Shown one piece after another: positions 10,099 through 20,795 of a stretch of DNA of 64,000 nucleotides. The stretch is taken from positions 4,015,072 to 4,079,071 of the forward strand of contig NC_034013.1 of the NCBI RefSeq assembly GCF_000346465.2. The letters run 5' to 3'. Source of the stretch: Prunus persica. Its lineage: Eukaryota; Streptophyta; Magnoliopsida; Rosales; Rosaceae. The first letter of the stretch is position 1, and each line of letters begins with the position of its first letter. The notes below the pieces were generated by a model. The model was not told the DNA's origin, made no database searches, and saw only the letters and a list, made by a program, of their open reading frames with translations. The position numbers were made by a program, and so were the translations under genes.

Positions 10099-12405
10099 GT
10101 GATGATTAAACTCCCGAACAATGGATTTTAGAACAGTTTTTGCATCTCAACTGTTGTTTACTAATCTTCGTATTGGAAATGTCACCATTGCGACAGCTCA
10201 TTGCTTAAGTCACAATTTAGAAGTAATATCTTTAGAAAAATAATTAGAGATCGTTTAATAATGCATGTGTGTGGAACAAATTTTATGATTTTAGTAACAT
10301 TAAGATCCTTATGATGAATTGAGTATTTATTTGATACATATGGATAACTAAACGATCTCCAACTAATTTTTTTATATAGATGAACAGTTTCAATTATGAC
10401 ATATTCACAAGGAGGATTTGTTAATCATAAGAACTATAGTGGCCGAGGAAGTGCACCCGGAAGATCCTTCGTTAAAATAGCAAATAATAGCATTGCATTT
10501 GTACATTGTGTTTGATAATCATTTTACTTTTCATTTTTACCATATTGAAAACAAAAAACTTGTATTGCAACCAATTTTAGTTTTAGTTTTTTTTTAAAAA
10601 ACCAAAAACTGTTTAAAAGTTGTTTTAAACTATTTTCAATTTTTTGCGGAACTTGGATATTGAATTTTGTTGGGGTCAAATTATGAATTTGAGATCATAG
10701 AATGAAAGTACATGTTATAAAGGGTCTGTAGTATTTTTCGATGAATTTTTTGGAAGTTAGGATGATTTTATTTATTTATTTATTGTAATTTTGGATATGG
10801 AGGTCCCAAGGATTGGATTGGGTATGCGACCAAATGCAAGTGTCGAGCGCATGGGTCCAAGTCCGGAGGTCCTAACCGCTATGCATTACATTTTTGGTGA
10901 TGTAAAATTGGTGAATGAGAAAGGAGCGAAAAAAGAAAAAGAAAAAAGGAAAACTGAAAACACTTTCAAGTTGTTTTAACAAATAGGGGAGGTTTTGAAA
11001 ACAAGCCACCACTTCATTTTTACCCTTTCTCCTCCACTAAACTATTTACTTAGACGCTTTGAAGCTCTAAGGAACTCTCTCTATAAAAAAAAAACCCTTA
11101 GGAACCAACTCTAGCCACCGCTGCCCTTTTGGGGGTGGTGGCATCCTTCTCCACCCATCTCCACCTCTCTCCCCTCCTCTCCTTCTCTACCCTACCATTC
11201 CCTCCCATCCCCTCCCCTCCCTTCTTCGCCCATCCCCTCCCCAATTTTTGGTGAGGATGAAGTAGTAGTGTATTGGTAGTTTTGTTGGTGAATTTGATGA
11301 CAAACGAGGTGGTTGTGTGGGTTTTACTCACTTGTTGTGTGTTTACAATGTCTTGAACTGTAATAATTGCATCAACTGTTTGTTTGTAGTCTATTCTCTA
11401 CTTGTGAGAGTTGTAATTGTATTGGTAGTTTTAGACAACAAACCACTGCCGCTTTGTGTTATCGTTGAACACAATCTTATATTTATTTCTTTTAGATATG
11501 ATAGTTATTCAAGGAGATAATATTCTCATACTATAAAGATCAATACCAATATCTGCAGCAAATAAATAATTTTGGTATTTATGTGATGACTTTAAGACTT
11601 AAATATGAGGGAGATAGCGAAAAGATTGAGCATTATTGGAATTACTCATGTAACTTGCCATGGAATGTATAAAATATAAAATATGATAGTAAATCATTAT
11701 AAATATAGAAAAGATTAGAGTGTATTTTAACACTCTTTCATTCTAAAGTTCCTTATTTTCTTTTTCTTTTTTTTATAATTAATTTATTTTAATTTATAAA
11801 TTTTTTTTATACAATTGCCGTAGTTTTATAAAAATTTTACTGACAACGATAATTTGTCGATGTTTCCATGTTTTTGGACTACTGATATTTCCAAAACCAT
11901 CAATATTTAAGACCACACGCATATCCCCCACGCTCTCCTTCACACACATATCTTCTTAATAGGTATGTAAGATAAATTTAACCCACCGCATTTTGAAATT
12001 TTGGATCCGTTCCTAGCTTGTGTGGCTTATGGTCTTTATGCCAAATTTATGACTACAAATTACAATTATCATTTTCTCTCTAGAAAGGGTGATTTTGAAA
12101 ATTAAATTTCATTTTTTAAAAAACAGAAAACAAAATATGTATCAAACATGTTTTTAGTTTTTTTTTAAAAAAAGTAAAAATGAAATTGTTATCAAATATC
12201 GGTAAGACCCTAAGAAAATGAATCTAGTAATATACTTATCAATGCGACTAATTTAACTGCATATGCTCTAATTAGTATTGGCCAAGTCTTCTTTTTTCCA
12301 TCTTTAGTGGCCAGTTAGTTTTTTTGAAATTCTTCTTTTCTCATCTACCTATAGTGAAGTTGTTGCTCATGAGATTGCTCACCAAATCTTATATTTTTTT
12401 TTATT
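10099..12405. other. AT-rich intergenic DNA
   Basis: No supported gene. A pyrimidine-rich block (about 11130-11240) produces long low-complexity frames on both strands, which are treated as shadows. The remainder is AT-rich without clear element boundaries. Confidence 0.35.
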
Positions 12406-12817
12406 GGGTTTTACATGAAAATTTAATTTGGCAACTAAGAAAAAAATCTAGCCAAATTGGTCACTGTGTTTTCCTAAGTGTACAATTTATAGACATATAT
12501 TTTATAAGTTAAGTGCATTTTTTTTATAGGAAGTACTTTCAATCTTCTTCCTTTAACTCAACGAGTTAGGGTATATTGTGCTATTAGGGTTTAACAAATT
12601 GGGGGAAGATTAAATGTGCTTTACAACAATCTGTTAGAGGGCATCACAAGTAGAGGAAGAACATTAAACGTGCTTTGTAAAAAAATAAAAAATAAAAACT
12701 GCACTTAACGGAAGATAATAGAATGTCTATAAATTGTAAACTTTGGAAAACACAGTGACTAATTTGGCTTATTTTTTGCTCAGTGACCAAATTGAATTTT
12801 CGTGCAAAACCTAGTGA
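12406..12817. repeat. Foldback / inverted-repeat element
   Basis: Arms of about 100 bp at 12406-12505 and 12720-12817 are reverse complements. Both read GGTTTTACATGAAAATT-like sequence, then CCAAATTGGTCACTGTGTTTTCC and TACAATTTATAGAC when oriented alike. The 200-bp centre holds no gene. It looks like a foldback MITE; outer boundaries and target duplication are not certain. Confidence 0.6.
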
Positions 12818-13019
12818 CCAAAAAGGTATTTAACCAATAAAAAATAGGTTTAAGTGCTACAGTGCACCTTGAAACATTAGTCAAATCCTCTTTTACCCCC
12901 TTAAAGTCAAAGTGACACACTTTGCCCATTGACCAAGGTTTGATGTTTCACATTGCCCCTACCGTAACTCCATCAAAATGTCCGTTAAGTTTGATGATGT
13001 GGCAGGGGTGTGTTAGTAA

Positions 13020-13459
13020 TTTTGAAGGAAAATGACTTCCTATGTCATTTCTCAATGGATGGGAAATGAAGATTCTTTTCCTATGTTTGGTAATTCTGGG
13101 AAAGTAATCAAGAAATACCACTTTATTTCCTTTCACATGTTTGGTTTATGTAGGAATATAAAACAAAGTTGGTTTAATTTTTCATGTATACCCATATGAA
13201 ATCAAATAAAAAAAATGCATTTAATGCTATATTATAATTCTAAATTGTTAATGAGGACAATATGATCATGAAAAATGTGTATTTAATTTTGGCTCATAAC
13301 TTTCCCGTGAGGAGGAAAACAAAACCCAAGTGGGTTGGAGGGCTTCACTTTCCCCCTACTTTTCCATGTGCAAGACAACGATTTCCCATGTTTGGAATTA
13401 CCAAACATGGGAAAATAATTGATTTCCCCATCCCCAAGCCTCTTTTTCCATGAACCAAA
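13020..13459. mobile_element. Harbinger/Tourist-like MITE, related to 56163-56640
   Basis: It shares extended blocks with 56163-56640: ATTCTTTTCC(T/C)A(T/C)GTTTGGTAAT, the AAATGCATTTAATG stretch, and CCATGAACCAAAC at the right end. Here the terminal GGCCCC/GGGGCC bases are lost. The short frames across it are not genes. Confidence 0.55.
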
Positions 13460-13917
13460 CAAGAGTAAAATGGGATTTGACTTTTCAGAATGAATTAAGC
13501 CTAAAAAATTATACTAATTTTATCATTTATGTGCAGCATTCCACATATAAGAAGTCGACTAATAATTTTAATTGTTCATATAAATATCTAATTATTAATC
13601 ATCTGATGTTTGAAGTAATTAATTCAATACAAAAGATTATGCCGTTATAAGTTTTTGAATAGATTCAGCTTTTTATCCCAGGATAACTAATTCTAAAAAA
13701 AAAAAAAGTTTCCGAATAGATTCAGCCTTTATTCTAGTGGAAAAATAAATTCAACCTTTTATTCCAGTCAAAAGATTATGCAGTCAAACTTTTACTCCAT
13801 TACTCATGTGAAATAAAGATCTTGGAAAATCACCTTATCCCAAAAACGCACATTTCTATTGTTATCATCATTTTCCAGTTAAACTTACGTTTTTGTAATA
13901 AATAAGCCACGCCTCCG
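13460..13917. other. Distal upstream region of the MYC2-like gene
   Basis: AT-rich DNA with a local repeat: GAATAGATTCAGC occurs twice (about 13657 and 13714). No coding is supported. It may contribute distal regulatory sequence to the gene at 14379. Confidence 0.3.
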
Positions 13918-14034
13918 CACGTGATTATGGTGTTAGTGTTGCAACTTGCAGTGTCGGAAGTCCAAACTCCAAAGCCCATTTCCGAATGGTCAAAAGTCAA
14001 AGTGTTTCCAGCTGTGACACTTGTAACGCACGTG
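13918..14034 (+). promoter_or_regulatory. Two perfect G-boxes upstream of the MYC2-like gene
   Basis: CACGTG occurs at 13918-13923 and 14029-14034, about 460 and 350 bp upstream of the ATG. A further CACGTC half-match starts at 14038. GTCAA cores (W-box complement) lie near 13990-14000. G-boxes are the preferred sites of MYC2-type bHLH proteins, so autoregulation is an attractive inference, but occupancy is not shown by sequence. The transcription start is not resolved; the pyrimidine-rich 14110-14378 segment is probably 5' UTR. Confidence 0.5.
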
Positions 14035-14378
14035 ACGCACGTCCAAGCTTTAGATAGATGTATGTACATACGCCGGCTTTTGGATGATCTACGCTGGCGA
14101 TTAAATCGGCCAACCCGATTTTCCCCGAAACTCCCCCTTCCTTTTTACTCGGCTTGCGCTAGTAAACTTTTTGTCCGCTCACTCTCTCCTCCACCCTCCA
14201 CCCACTTTCCTCCCCAACCAAAATTCAGCTCAAATGCTCTCCAAATAAATCCCCAAACACAAATTCAGAACTCCCCAAATCAAAATTATCTCTCTCTACC
14301 TTCTCATTTTCTCTCCGCACCCTATCCTCTCTTTGTCGTCCACACCTACTCTTACGTCACTAAGACGGTATCGCTCAC

Positions 14379-16442
14379 ATGACGGACTATCGGATACCGC
14401 CGACGATGAATCTTTGGACGGACGACAACGCGTCGCTGATGGAGGCCTTTATGAGCTCATCCGATCTGACGTCGTTTTGGGCGGCGCCATCGGCCCAGCC
14501 CACGCCTCAACCCGCTCACCCCCAAGCCCAGCCTCAGTCGTCAGCCTCCACTTCAGACTACCCGAAGGCGGCTGCTGTCGCGCCATCTCAGCCGTCCATC
14601 ACGCCCTTCAACCAGGAGACCCTCATGCAGCGCCTCCAGGCCCTCATCGAAGGCGCTCGTGAGAGCTGGACCTACGCCATCTTCTGGCAGTCCTCGTACG
14701 ACTACTCCGGCGGCACCGTTCTCGGGTGGGGTGAAGGGTTTTACAAGGACGAGAGGGACAAAGGCAAGGCTAAGGCCAAAACGACGACGTCCGCCGCCGA
14801 CCAGGAGTACAGGAAAAAAGTCCTCCGCGAGCTCAACTCCTTGATTTCCGGCGCCGACACGTCAGCAGACGACGCAGTAGTGGATCAGGAGGTGACCGAT
14901 ACCGAGTGGTTCTTCCTGGTCTCGATGACTCAGTCGTTCGTCCCCGGCGGCGGGCTTCCGGGTCAGGCCTTCTTTCACTCGACCCCGGTCTGGGTTGCTG
15001 GAGACCGGCTGGCTGCGTCCCCGTGCGAGCGGGCGAGACAGGGCCAGTTGTTTGGGCTGCAGACTATGGTTTGCGTTCCGACGGCAAATGGGGTGGTTGA
15101 GCTGGGCTCGACGGAGCTCATCTACCAGAGCTCGGATCTGACAAACAAAGTCCGGGTTTTGTTCAATTTCAACAATTTGGAAGTGGGTTCGTGGCCTATG
15201 GGCGGCGGCGGTGCCGATCAGGGAGAAAATGACCCGTCGTCGCTCTGGATTAACGATCCGTCGTCCACCACCATCGAAGTCAAGGACCCGGTGAACATGG
15301 CTCCCGTTACTTCGGCACCCACCAGCACCAGCACACAGCCCGTCTCGAAGCCAATTCAGTTCGAAAGCCACCAGCCGAGTTCCAGTAGCTTATCGGAGAA
15401 CCCGAGCGCGATTCAATTACAACAATCGCAGCAGCAGCAGCAAGTACAGCAGCAGACGCAAAGCTTCTTCACCAGGGAGCTCAATTTTTCCGATTATGGT
15501 TACGACGGGAGCAGCGGGAAGAACTCCAATTCCAATTCCCATTCGTTGAAGCCTGAATCGGGGGAGATTTTGAGTTTCGGTGAGAGCAAGAGGAGCTCTT
15601 ACAGCGCCAACGGAAAATTGTTTTCAGGGCACTCCCAAATTGCCGCCGCCGAGGATAACAACAGCAAGAAGAAGAGGTCGCCGACCTCTCGCGGCAGCAA
15701 CGACGAGGGGATCTTGTCGTTTAGCTCGGGGGTGATTTTGCCGTCCAGTGGTGTCGTGAAATCGGGCGGCGGTGGGGCCGCCGATTCGGACCACTCCGAC
15801 CTTGAAGCCTCGGTGGTTCGGGAGACTGATAGTAGCCGGGTTGTGGACCCCGAAAAACGACCGAGAAAACGGGGTCGTAAACCGGCCAACGGGAGAGAAG
15901 AGCCCCTGAACCACGTTGAAGCAGAGAGGCAAAGAAGAGAGAAGCTTAACCAGAGATTCTATGCTCTCCGAGCGGTGGTACCAAACGTGTCGAAAATGGA
16001 CAAGGCATCGCTTCTGGGCGATGCCATATCGTATATCAACGAGCTGAAGGCGAAGCTGCAGACAACCGAGAGCGATAAGGAGGACTTGCAGAAGCAATTG
16101 GAGTCGATGAACCAGGACTTGGGTTGTAAAGACTCGAGTTCTCTGTCAGACGACCTCAAAATGTCTAAACACCAAGCTAGTAGTAAATTAATAGACTTGG
16201 ATATTGATGTGAAGATAATCGGATGGGACGCCATGATTCGAATTCAGTGTTGCAAGAAGAACCACCCTGCAGCCAGATTAATGGCTTCTCTCAAAGAGCT
16301 TGATTTGGATGTACACCATGCCAGCATTTCTGTAGTCAATGATTTGATGATACAACAAGCCACTGTCAAAATGGGCAGCCGAATTTACACTCAGGATCAG
16401 CTCAGGTTAGCTCTTTTATCGAAAATCGGCGACTCCCGGTAA
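14379..16442 (+). CDS. MYC2: MYC2-like bHLH transcription factor, intronless, 687 aa
   Basis: Nuclear regulator of the subgroup IIIe bHLH family, which mediates jasmonate responses by binding G-boxes and being repressed by JAZ proteins. The start is typical of the family ([13 protein letters not shown]). The bHLH-MYC_N/JAZ-interaction domain spans about residues 80-265 ([19 protein letters not shown]). Inside it lies the acidic activation segment with [11 protein letters not shown] Gln-rich tract sits near 346-361, and a basic nuclear signal ([10 protein letters not shown]) near 492. The bHLH covers about 508-560 ([17 protein letters not shown]), with the His-Glu-Arg residues that read CACGTG. 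The C-terminus has an ACT-like fold region. Length and lack of introns match known MYC2 genes. The frame is intact, and it is more GC-rich than its surroundings. A close paralogue (MYC3/MYC4 type) cannot be fully excluded. Confidence 0.93.
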   Translation: MTDYRIPPTMNLWTDDNASLMEAFMSSSDLTSFWAAPSAQPTPQPAHPQAQPQSSASTSDYPKAAAVAPSQPSITPFNQETLMQRLQALIEGARESWTYAIFWQSSYDYSGGTVLGWGEGFYKDERDKGKAKAKTTTSAADQEYRKKVLRELNSLISGADTSADDAVVDQEVTDTEWFFLVSMTQSFVPGGGLPGQAFFHSTPVWVAGDRLAASPCERARQGQLFGLQTMVCVPTANGVVELGSTELIYQSSDLTNKVRVLFNFNNLEVGSWPMGGGGADQGENDPSSLWINDPSSTTIEVKDPVNMAPVTSAPTSTSTQPVSKPIQFESHQPSSSSLSENPSAIQLQQSQQQQQVQQQTQSFFTRELNFSDYGYDGSSGKNSNSNSHSLKPESGEILSFGESKRSSYSANGKLFSGHSQIAAAEDNNSKKKRSPTSRGSNDEGILSFSSGVILPSSGVVKSGGGGAADSDHSDLEASVVRETDSSRVVDPEKRPRKRGRKPANGREEPLNHVEAERQRREKLNQRFYALRAVVPNVSKMDKASLLGDAISYINELKAKLQTTESDKEDLQKQLESMNQDLGCKDSSSLSDDLKMSKHQASSKLIDLDIDVKIIGWDAMIRIQCCKKNHPAARLMASLKELDLDVHHASISVVNDLMIQQATVKMGSRIYTQDQLRLALLSKIGDSR

Positions 16443-17651
16443 GAAAAATGGGAACCAGAGGAGAGGAGAAACAGAGAGTTTGTTTTGGATTTCAATGGTG
16501 GTTCAGGGCTTTTGGGACATTTTGAGGCTCCCGACAAAGCAGCGAGCTCTGTTAGATACTGGTTCCACGCGTTTCTCATGTCTTCTTGGGTAGCATTTTG
16601 TTTTAGTATAGATTGAGTTTGAGGAGCTGAAACAATTTTCTTAGGTCCAAAACTACATGGCTTCCTCCCCTTCAGTGAAAATAGCTATATTTTTTTGTTC
16701 TGTTTTTGGGTGTCAATTTTCTGTCTTTCTTCTTTGTATATATAAGTGTTATAAATTTGAACCCCATGGGAGTTCTGGTTAGTGATGTAGAAGTACGTAT
16801 TTCAGAATGTAACATTTGTAATCTGTTATATCCACTACTGAATTCAGCATTCAAACAAGTTGAACTTTCTTCAACTTTTAATCTTCCCCTGTTATCGTTG
16901 GATTTCCTCAATTTTTCTATGCACAAGTTTTCATCAATTTGCTTGGTTTTTTTTTGGGGTAAAGACCTGGGCTTGCAGATTTCAGGTGCATGAATTTGTT
17001 TGTGGCAAGTGGTTTTATTTTAGTGCCATGAATTCAGCATATACCAGAAGGGTGAAATTCTAGCTATTATACAAACGATAATTTACTTTAAATTAATTTA
17101 AATTACGAGGAAGCGGATTCGAAATATATCTGCATGGCAAAAGCCTTTTTATGTTCCTACAGGTTATCTAAAAAATGCCCCAAAATCCAAAAGGGCACAC
17201 TTCGTGAAAGCCCTGGGGTCTATTTTTGTTGCTGAAAATGCACCGACACTAATGGATAAAAAAAGGATGCAGCACACTTCGCCATATTTAGTAATTGCAG
17301 TTACCATTCTGTAAATGGAGCAAATATTATGCATCATGGAAGCAAGCGGTAAACATAAAGGAACACCAAAAGAAGTTGGTTTCTCACTTTTTCTGATTGT
17401 TTCTCTTTTACCTTGGCATCCACATTTCTCCTAATATAACCAATGCTTTTTGCCTCAATGCGGGTTTAAAAAGGGCTTGAAGAACAGCTCATACGTGGTA
17501 AATTTCCAGAACATTGAGTATCTCATGATTTTTTTTTTCTCCCCCACCTTTATAGTATAGGCATTTTGGTACAGCACAGTAGATACATGTGTTTTTCATT
17601 TCTGGAGTAGGAGAAGCAATGAATCAGAATTCAGAAGAGGAGGAGAGAGAG
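16443..17651 (+). other. 3' UTR and downstream flank of the MYC2-like gene
   Basis: The first several hundred bases after the TAA are pyrimidine-rich and UTR-like, with TATATATAAG and similar AT motifs that could serve polyadenylation. No convincing terminator or second gene is seen. The small frames here carry no recognisable motif. Confidence 0.4.
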
Positions 17652-19305
17652 AGTAAAAAAAAGAGCCTCAAATGTTTATTTTTGTTGTTCATGTTCTATT
17701 CAGTTCTGTTGGGTTCTTCTGGTGTGGCCCAGAAAGTGACCCTTCATGCCTTGCATTGCATGACTCGAATATAAAGGGATTTACTACCTAATCAGAGACC
17801 ATTTTTAATAAAAAAATTTGTTTAGAAATTAATTCTTTTTGCTCAACTTGTGGTGTGGGTGTCTATATCAATCAATCAGCCTATTTTTAATTTTAAAGAA
17901 ATATCAGCTGGCTAATTTTGGGGTTGGGTTAATTATTTTATTAGTCCCTGAATTTAGATTCGATTTACATTTGAGTCCTTCAATTTTCAAAATCATTCCC
18001 GTGGTCCTTTAACTTCACTTTCATTAGGACAAATGGTCATGCAGTCAATTTTGTTAACTTTTTCTGTTAAATGCAGTGGCAAAATGGTATTTTTATATTA
18101 AAACCAAAAAAATGAATGAAAAATCATATCTTGAAAATAACAATATAAAAAAATCAAATAAAAAACCAAAAAAGAAAAAAAAAAGTTTGGGGGAGTAGAA
18201 ATCGGGATTTTTTTTTGGGGGGGGGGGGGGGGGGGGGTTTCCGGGCGTTATATTAATTTTATTTTCCTCTTTTAATCAATTTAATACAAAAATACCATTT
18301 TGCCCTTGCATTTAACAGAAAAGTTAACAAAATTGATGGCAGGACCATTTGTCCTAACGAAACTAAAGTTGAAATACCACGGGAATGATTTTGGAAATTG
18401 AGGGACTCAAATGCAAATTGGGTTTGAGCTCAGGGACTAATAAAACTATTAACCCTTTTGGGGTTTAAACCCCTTCATATGTCTTCTTTTATTTATGTTT
18501 ATATTAATCGGGATAGGAGTTTGAACTTGCAATCTCTTTCAATATTGTGAAAAGAATACCACTAGAACAAGATTTAGTTGTAGATAGTGTGAAAAAAACC
18601 TTTACACTTAATAAAAAAGCACAAATAAACTATATAGATTGTGAGACTATGTGTATTTTTTAAAAAGTGTGTGATTAGGCGAATCAATTTTTCACGGTAG
18701 CATATGAGGATTTAAGGCAAGATGTGAAGAGGATTTAAAATCAAGGATTAGATTCACTAGGAACTTGTTAAGTGTAGAAACCTATACTATTATTACTATT
18801 TGTGTTTAATTAGTTGTTTTGTTAAAGTTTATTAGTAATTTTTTTTATTGCTTATGTTATTGTAGGGTTTTATTCTCTTTAAGTTTCGGTTCATATTTTA
18901 ATCTGGATTTGAAAAAAAAAAAAAGGTTTCTTCATCACATTTAGCATGACATTTTCAAACGATGAATAGGGAGACTAAACTTTACCAGACACAACTTTGC
19001 TTTGGTTCAAACTTCTGATCACCCTCATCTCTATGTCCCGGAAAATGGATGATTTCATGGAATTTCGTTCAAGCTATGTGAATGAACAGCCCGGTTTTGG
19101 TAGGAAATGCTGTATGATTTAGTGATCGGGATAGTTGAGGCTTAGGTTCTTCTTAAGCTGAAAATTTAGGCATACGTTCCAAAGAGGAAGAAACTAAAAT
19201 GAAAGTTTCTGTCTAATCAGTTTCATATGAATACATACCAATAGTTTCTCGACTTTCAGATCAGAAATGTTGCTATCTAGCTATACCTAGGAAATAACTC
19301 AACTC
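17652..19305 (-). repeat. Inverted third copy of the DUF2828-gene 3' flank
   Basis: Apart from the inserted MITE, this is the reverse complement of the sequence just after both DUF2828 stop codons (33866-34990 and 51123-52265). Matching landmarks include the pieces around TAGCTATACCTAGG (near 19280), GCTGTTCATTCACATAG and AAGGCATGAAGGGTCACTTT. It retains 13 bp (TTATTTCCTAGGT reversed) present in copy B but lost in copy A. The homology stops at the position of the DUF2828 stop codon, so no coding sequence came with it. Confidence 0.8.
17926..18455. mobile_element. MULE-type MITE with 10-bp target duplication
   Basis: The 530-bp element starts GGGTTAATTATTTTATTAGT and ends in the reverse complement, ACTAATAAAACTATTAACCC. 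The inverted arms extend over 150 bp. Flanks are identical: TTTTGGGGTT at 17916-17925 and 18456-18465. A target duplication of about 9-10 bp is characteristic of Mutator-like elements. The two homologous flanks at 34720-34740 and 51990-52010 lack the insertion and read straight through, confirming the boundaries. It contains a G21 homopolymer at 18217-18237. Confidence 0.9.
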
Positions 19306-20374
19306 TAAAATTAAATTTAACTAAAACATATATCTATCTATCTAACAACATTCTAAGATAACACAGATAACAATATATCAGGCGCTCGGATCAGGTGAGA
19401 ACAGCTATGTGAGAACCTTATATGAAAATCAATCGCAGCCGTTGAAATGCATATGAACGGTTTAGGAGAAAAAGCAAGCTTACGGTACAAACGGGTAAGC
19501 TGCAATTTCTCCTTAGCCCATGTGTCAAGTCGAGCCTGTTTCGGAAAAAAACTAGCCTTTGTTCTTCTTGACAGTTGTGCCTTTCTTCTCAATGAATTTA
19601 TGAATGAACCCTAATCATAACATCCAAAATTTCACATACCAGACATAAATTTGTATATTCCTTTTCTCTTGTCGCAGAAACTCCCTAGTCTACTCTTTTT
19701 CTTTCACTTTCTCTTCTGTTGTCGCAAAACCTCCCTATTCTAGTCTTTCTCATATAAATGTCTAAATCGGTATGTTTCTCTTGAATTCCCTCTCTCTTTC
19801 ATATTAAGATTTGCATGTTATATTGCATTCACTTAATGTTTAAATTTTGTTTAGGATTTTAGGGCTTTGATTTTTTGGGTAAGAGTACTCTTTCTCCGTA
19901 GTAGTTGTGTTTGCAAAAATATAAATTGGAAATTGGCTTCAGTTGCTTTTTTGTGTTGTGTTTTCTAGTTTCTATTAATTTGTTGAAGCATAGTAACTCT
20001 TTTTTTAAAGTTTTGCTGCAATTTAAATTCTTTCATTTTTCCAAAATTAGGGATTTTTTTTGCAATTCTTTGTAGTAATTTGTTGAAGTGTAGATTCACA
20101 GCTGTTGCTTCTTCCATTTTTTTTTTTTTGGCATTCTACATGTTAGTTGTCTTTTCTTAAAATTCCAGGAACCTTTATCTGTTTGCTTTGACCCTTATTG
20201 TAATCCTACTTTGCCCATCTAGTGGTGTGAGTGTATGACATCATTTTAGTGATTTAATGGGGCTTGGAAAACAAATAATAAGTACCATTAGAAGTAGAAC
20301 ACAGAAGAGAAAATTGAAGATCTTAATTGTGAATATGAGATGATTTGGGATGCATAAGGATCAATGCATCTTGT
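19306..20374. other. Noncoding DNA with 5'-UTR-like sequence
   Basis: The block around 19790-19870 (TTGCATTCACTTAATGTTT, then GGATTTTAGGGCTTTGATTTT) is also present at 25695-25740 and 42280-42325, at the start of the segmental duplication. Pyrimidine-rich sequence at 19660-19800 looks like an untranslated leader. No coding is supported. Confidence 0.4.
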
Positions 20375-20660
20375 AGTAGGTATCAATTCTATATCTTAAT
20401 GTGTTGAAAATAGTGTTGTTACGTATCAGTTCTGTATCTTAATGTGTTGAAATAGTGTGCAAGTGAAAATTATGTATCATTTTTGCATCTTAATGTTTGG
20501 AAAATAGTTTAATTATGTATCAATTTTGTATCTTAATGTGTTGAAAATAGTGTTTGTAGGTATTAATTATGTAAATGTGATGAAAATATGTTGAGAATAT
20601 TGTGACTAGGTATCACGTCTGTATCTTAGTGTGTTCATAATATTGTGAGTTGGTATCACT
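20375..20660 (+). repeat. Degenerate tandem repeat, about 55-65 bp unit
   Basis: At least five imperfect units share GTATCAATTCTGTATCTTAA, then TGTGTTGAAAATAGTG, with drifting spacing. They lie directly upstream of the first DUF1985-pseudogene segment, perhaps within an old intron or leader. No function can be read from them. Confidence 0.6.
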
Positions 20661-20693
20661 TCTCTTTCTTAAGCAAAATGTTGCAGGTATAAA

Positions 20694-20795
20694 ATGGAAT
20701 CTGAGTTTGAGCTTTGTTTCCCGAAGTCAGAGGTCTATTCTACACTGGTGAATAATATGTGTGTGGCGACTACAGGCCTGTGTAATTTTGGGCAG
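20694..20795 (+). pseudogene. Possible N-terminal exon of the split DUF1985-type gene
   Basis: An ATG at 20694 opens a frame (MESEFELCFPKSEVYSTLVN...) ending CNFGQ at 20795, exactly where the LTR insertion begins. After removal of the insertion and one target copy the sequence rejoins at 23728. The downstream DUF1985 frame is then shifted by one base, so the gene is broken here as well, or an intron lay between. Assignment to the downstream gene is inferred from position. Confidence 0.35.

Noticed and set aside
13921..14382. 153-codon frame overlapping the MYC2 start region
   Set aside because: It lies across the promoter and leader, shows no domain, and its content follows pyrimidine-rich leader sequence. 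Treated as a chance frame.
14862..16234. Long antisense and alternate-frame ORFs within MYC2
   Set aside because: Shadows of a GC-rich coding region. The sense frame has complete family domains.
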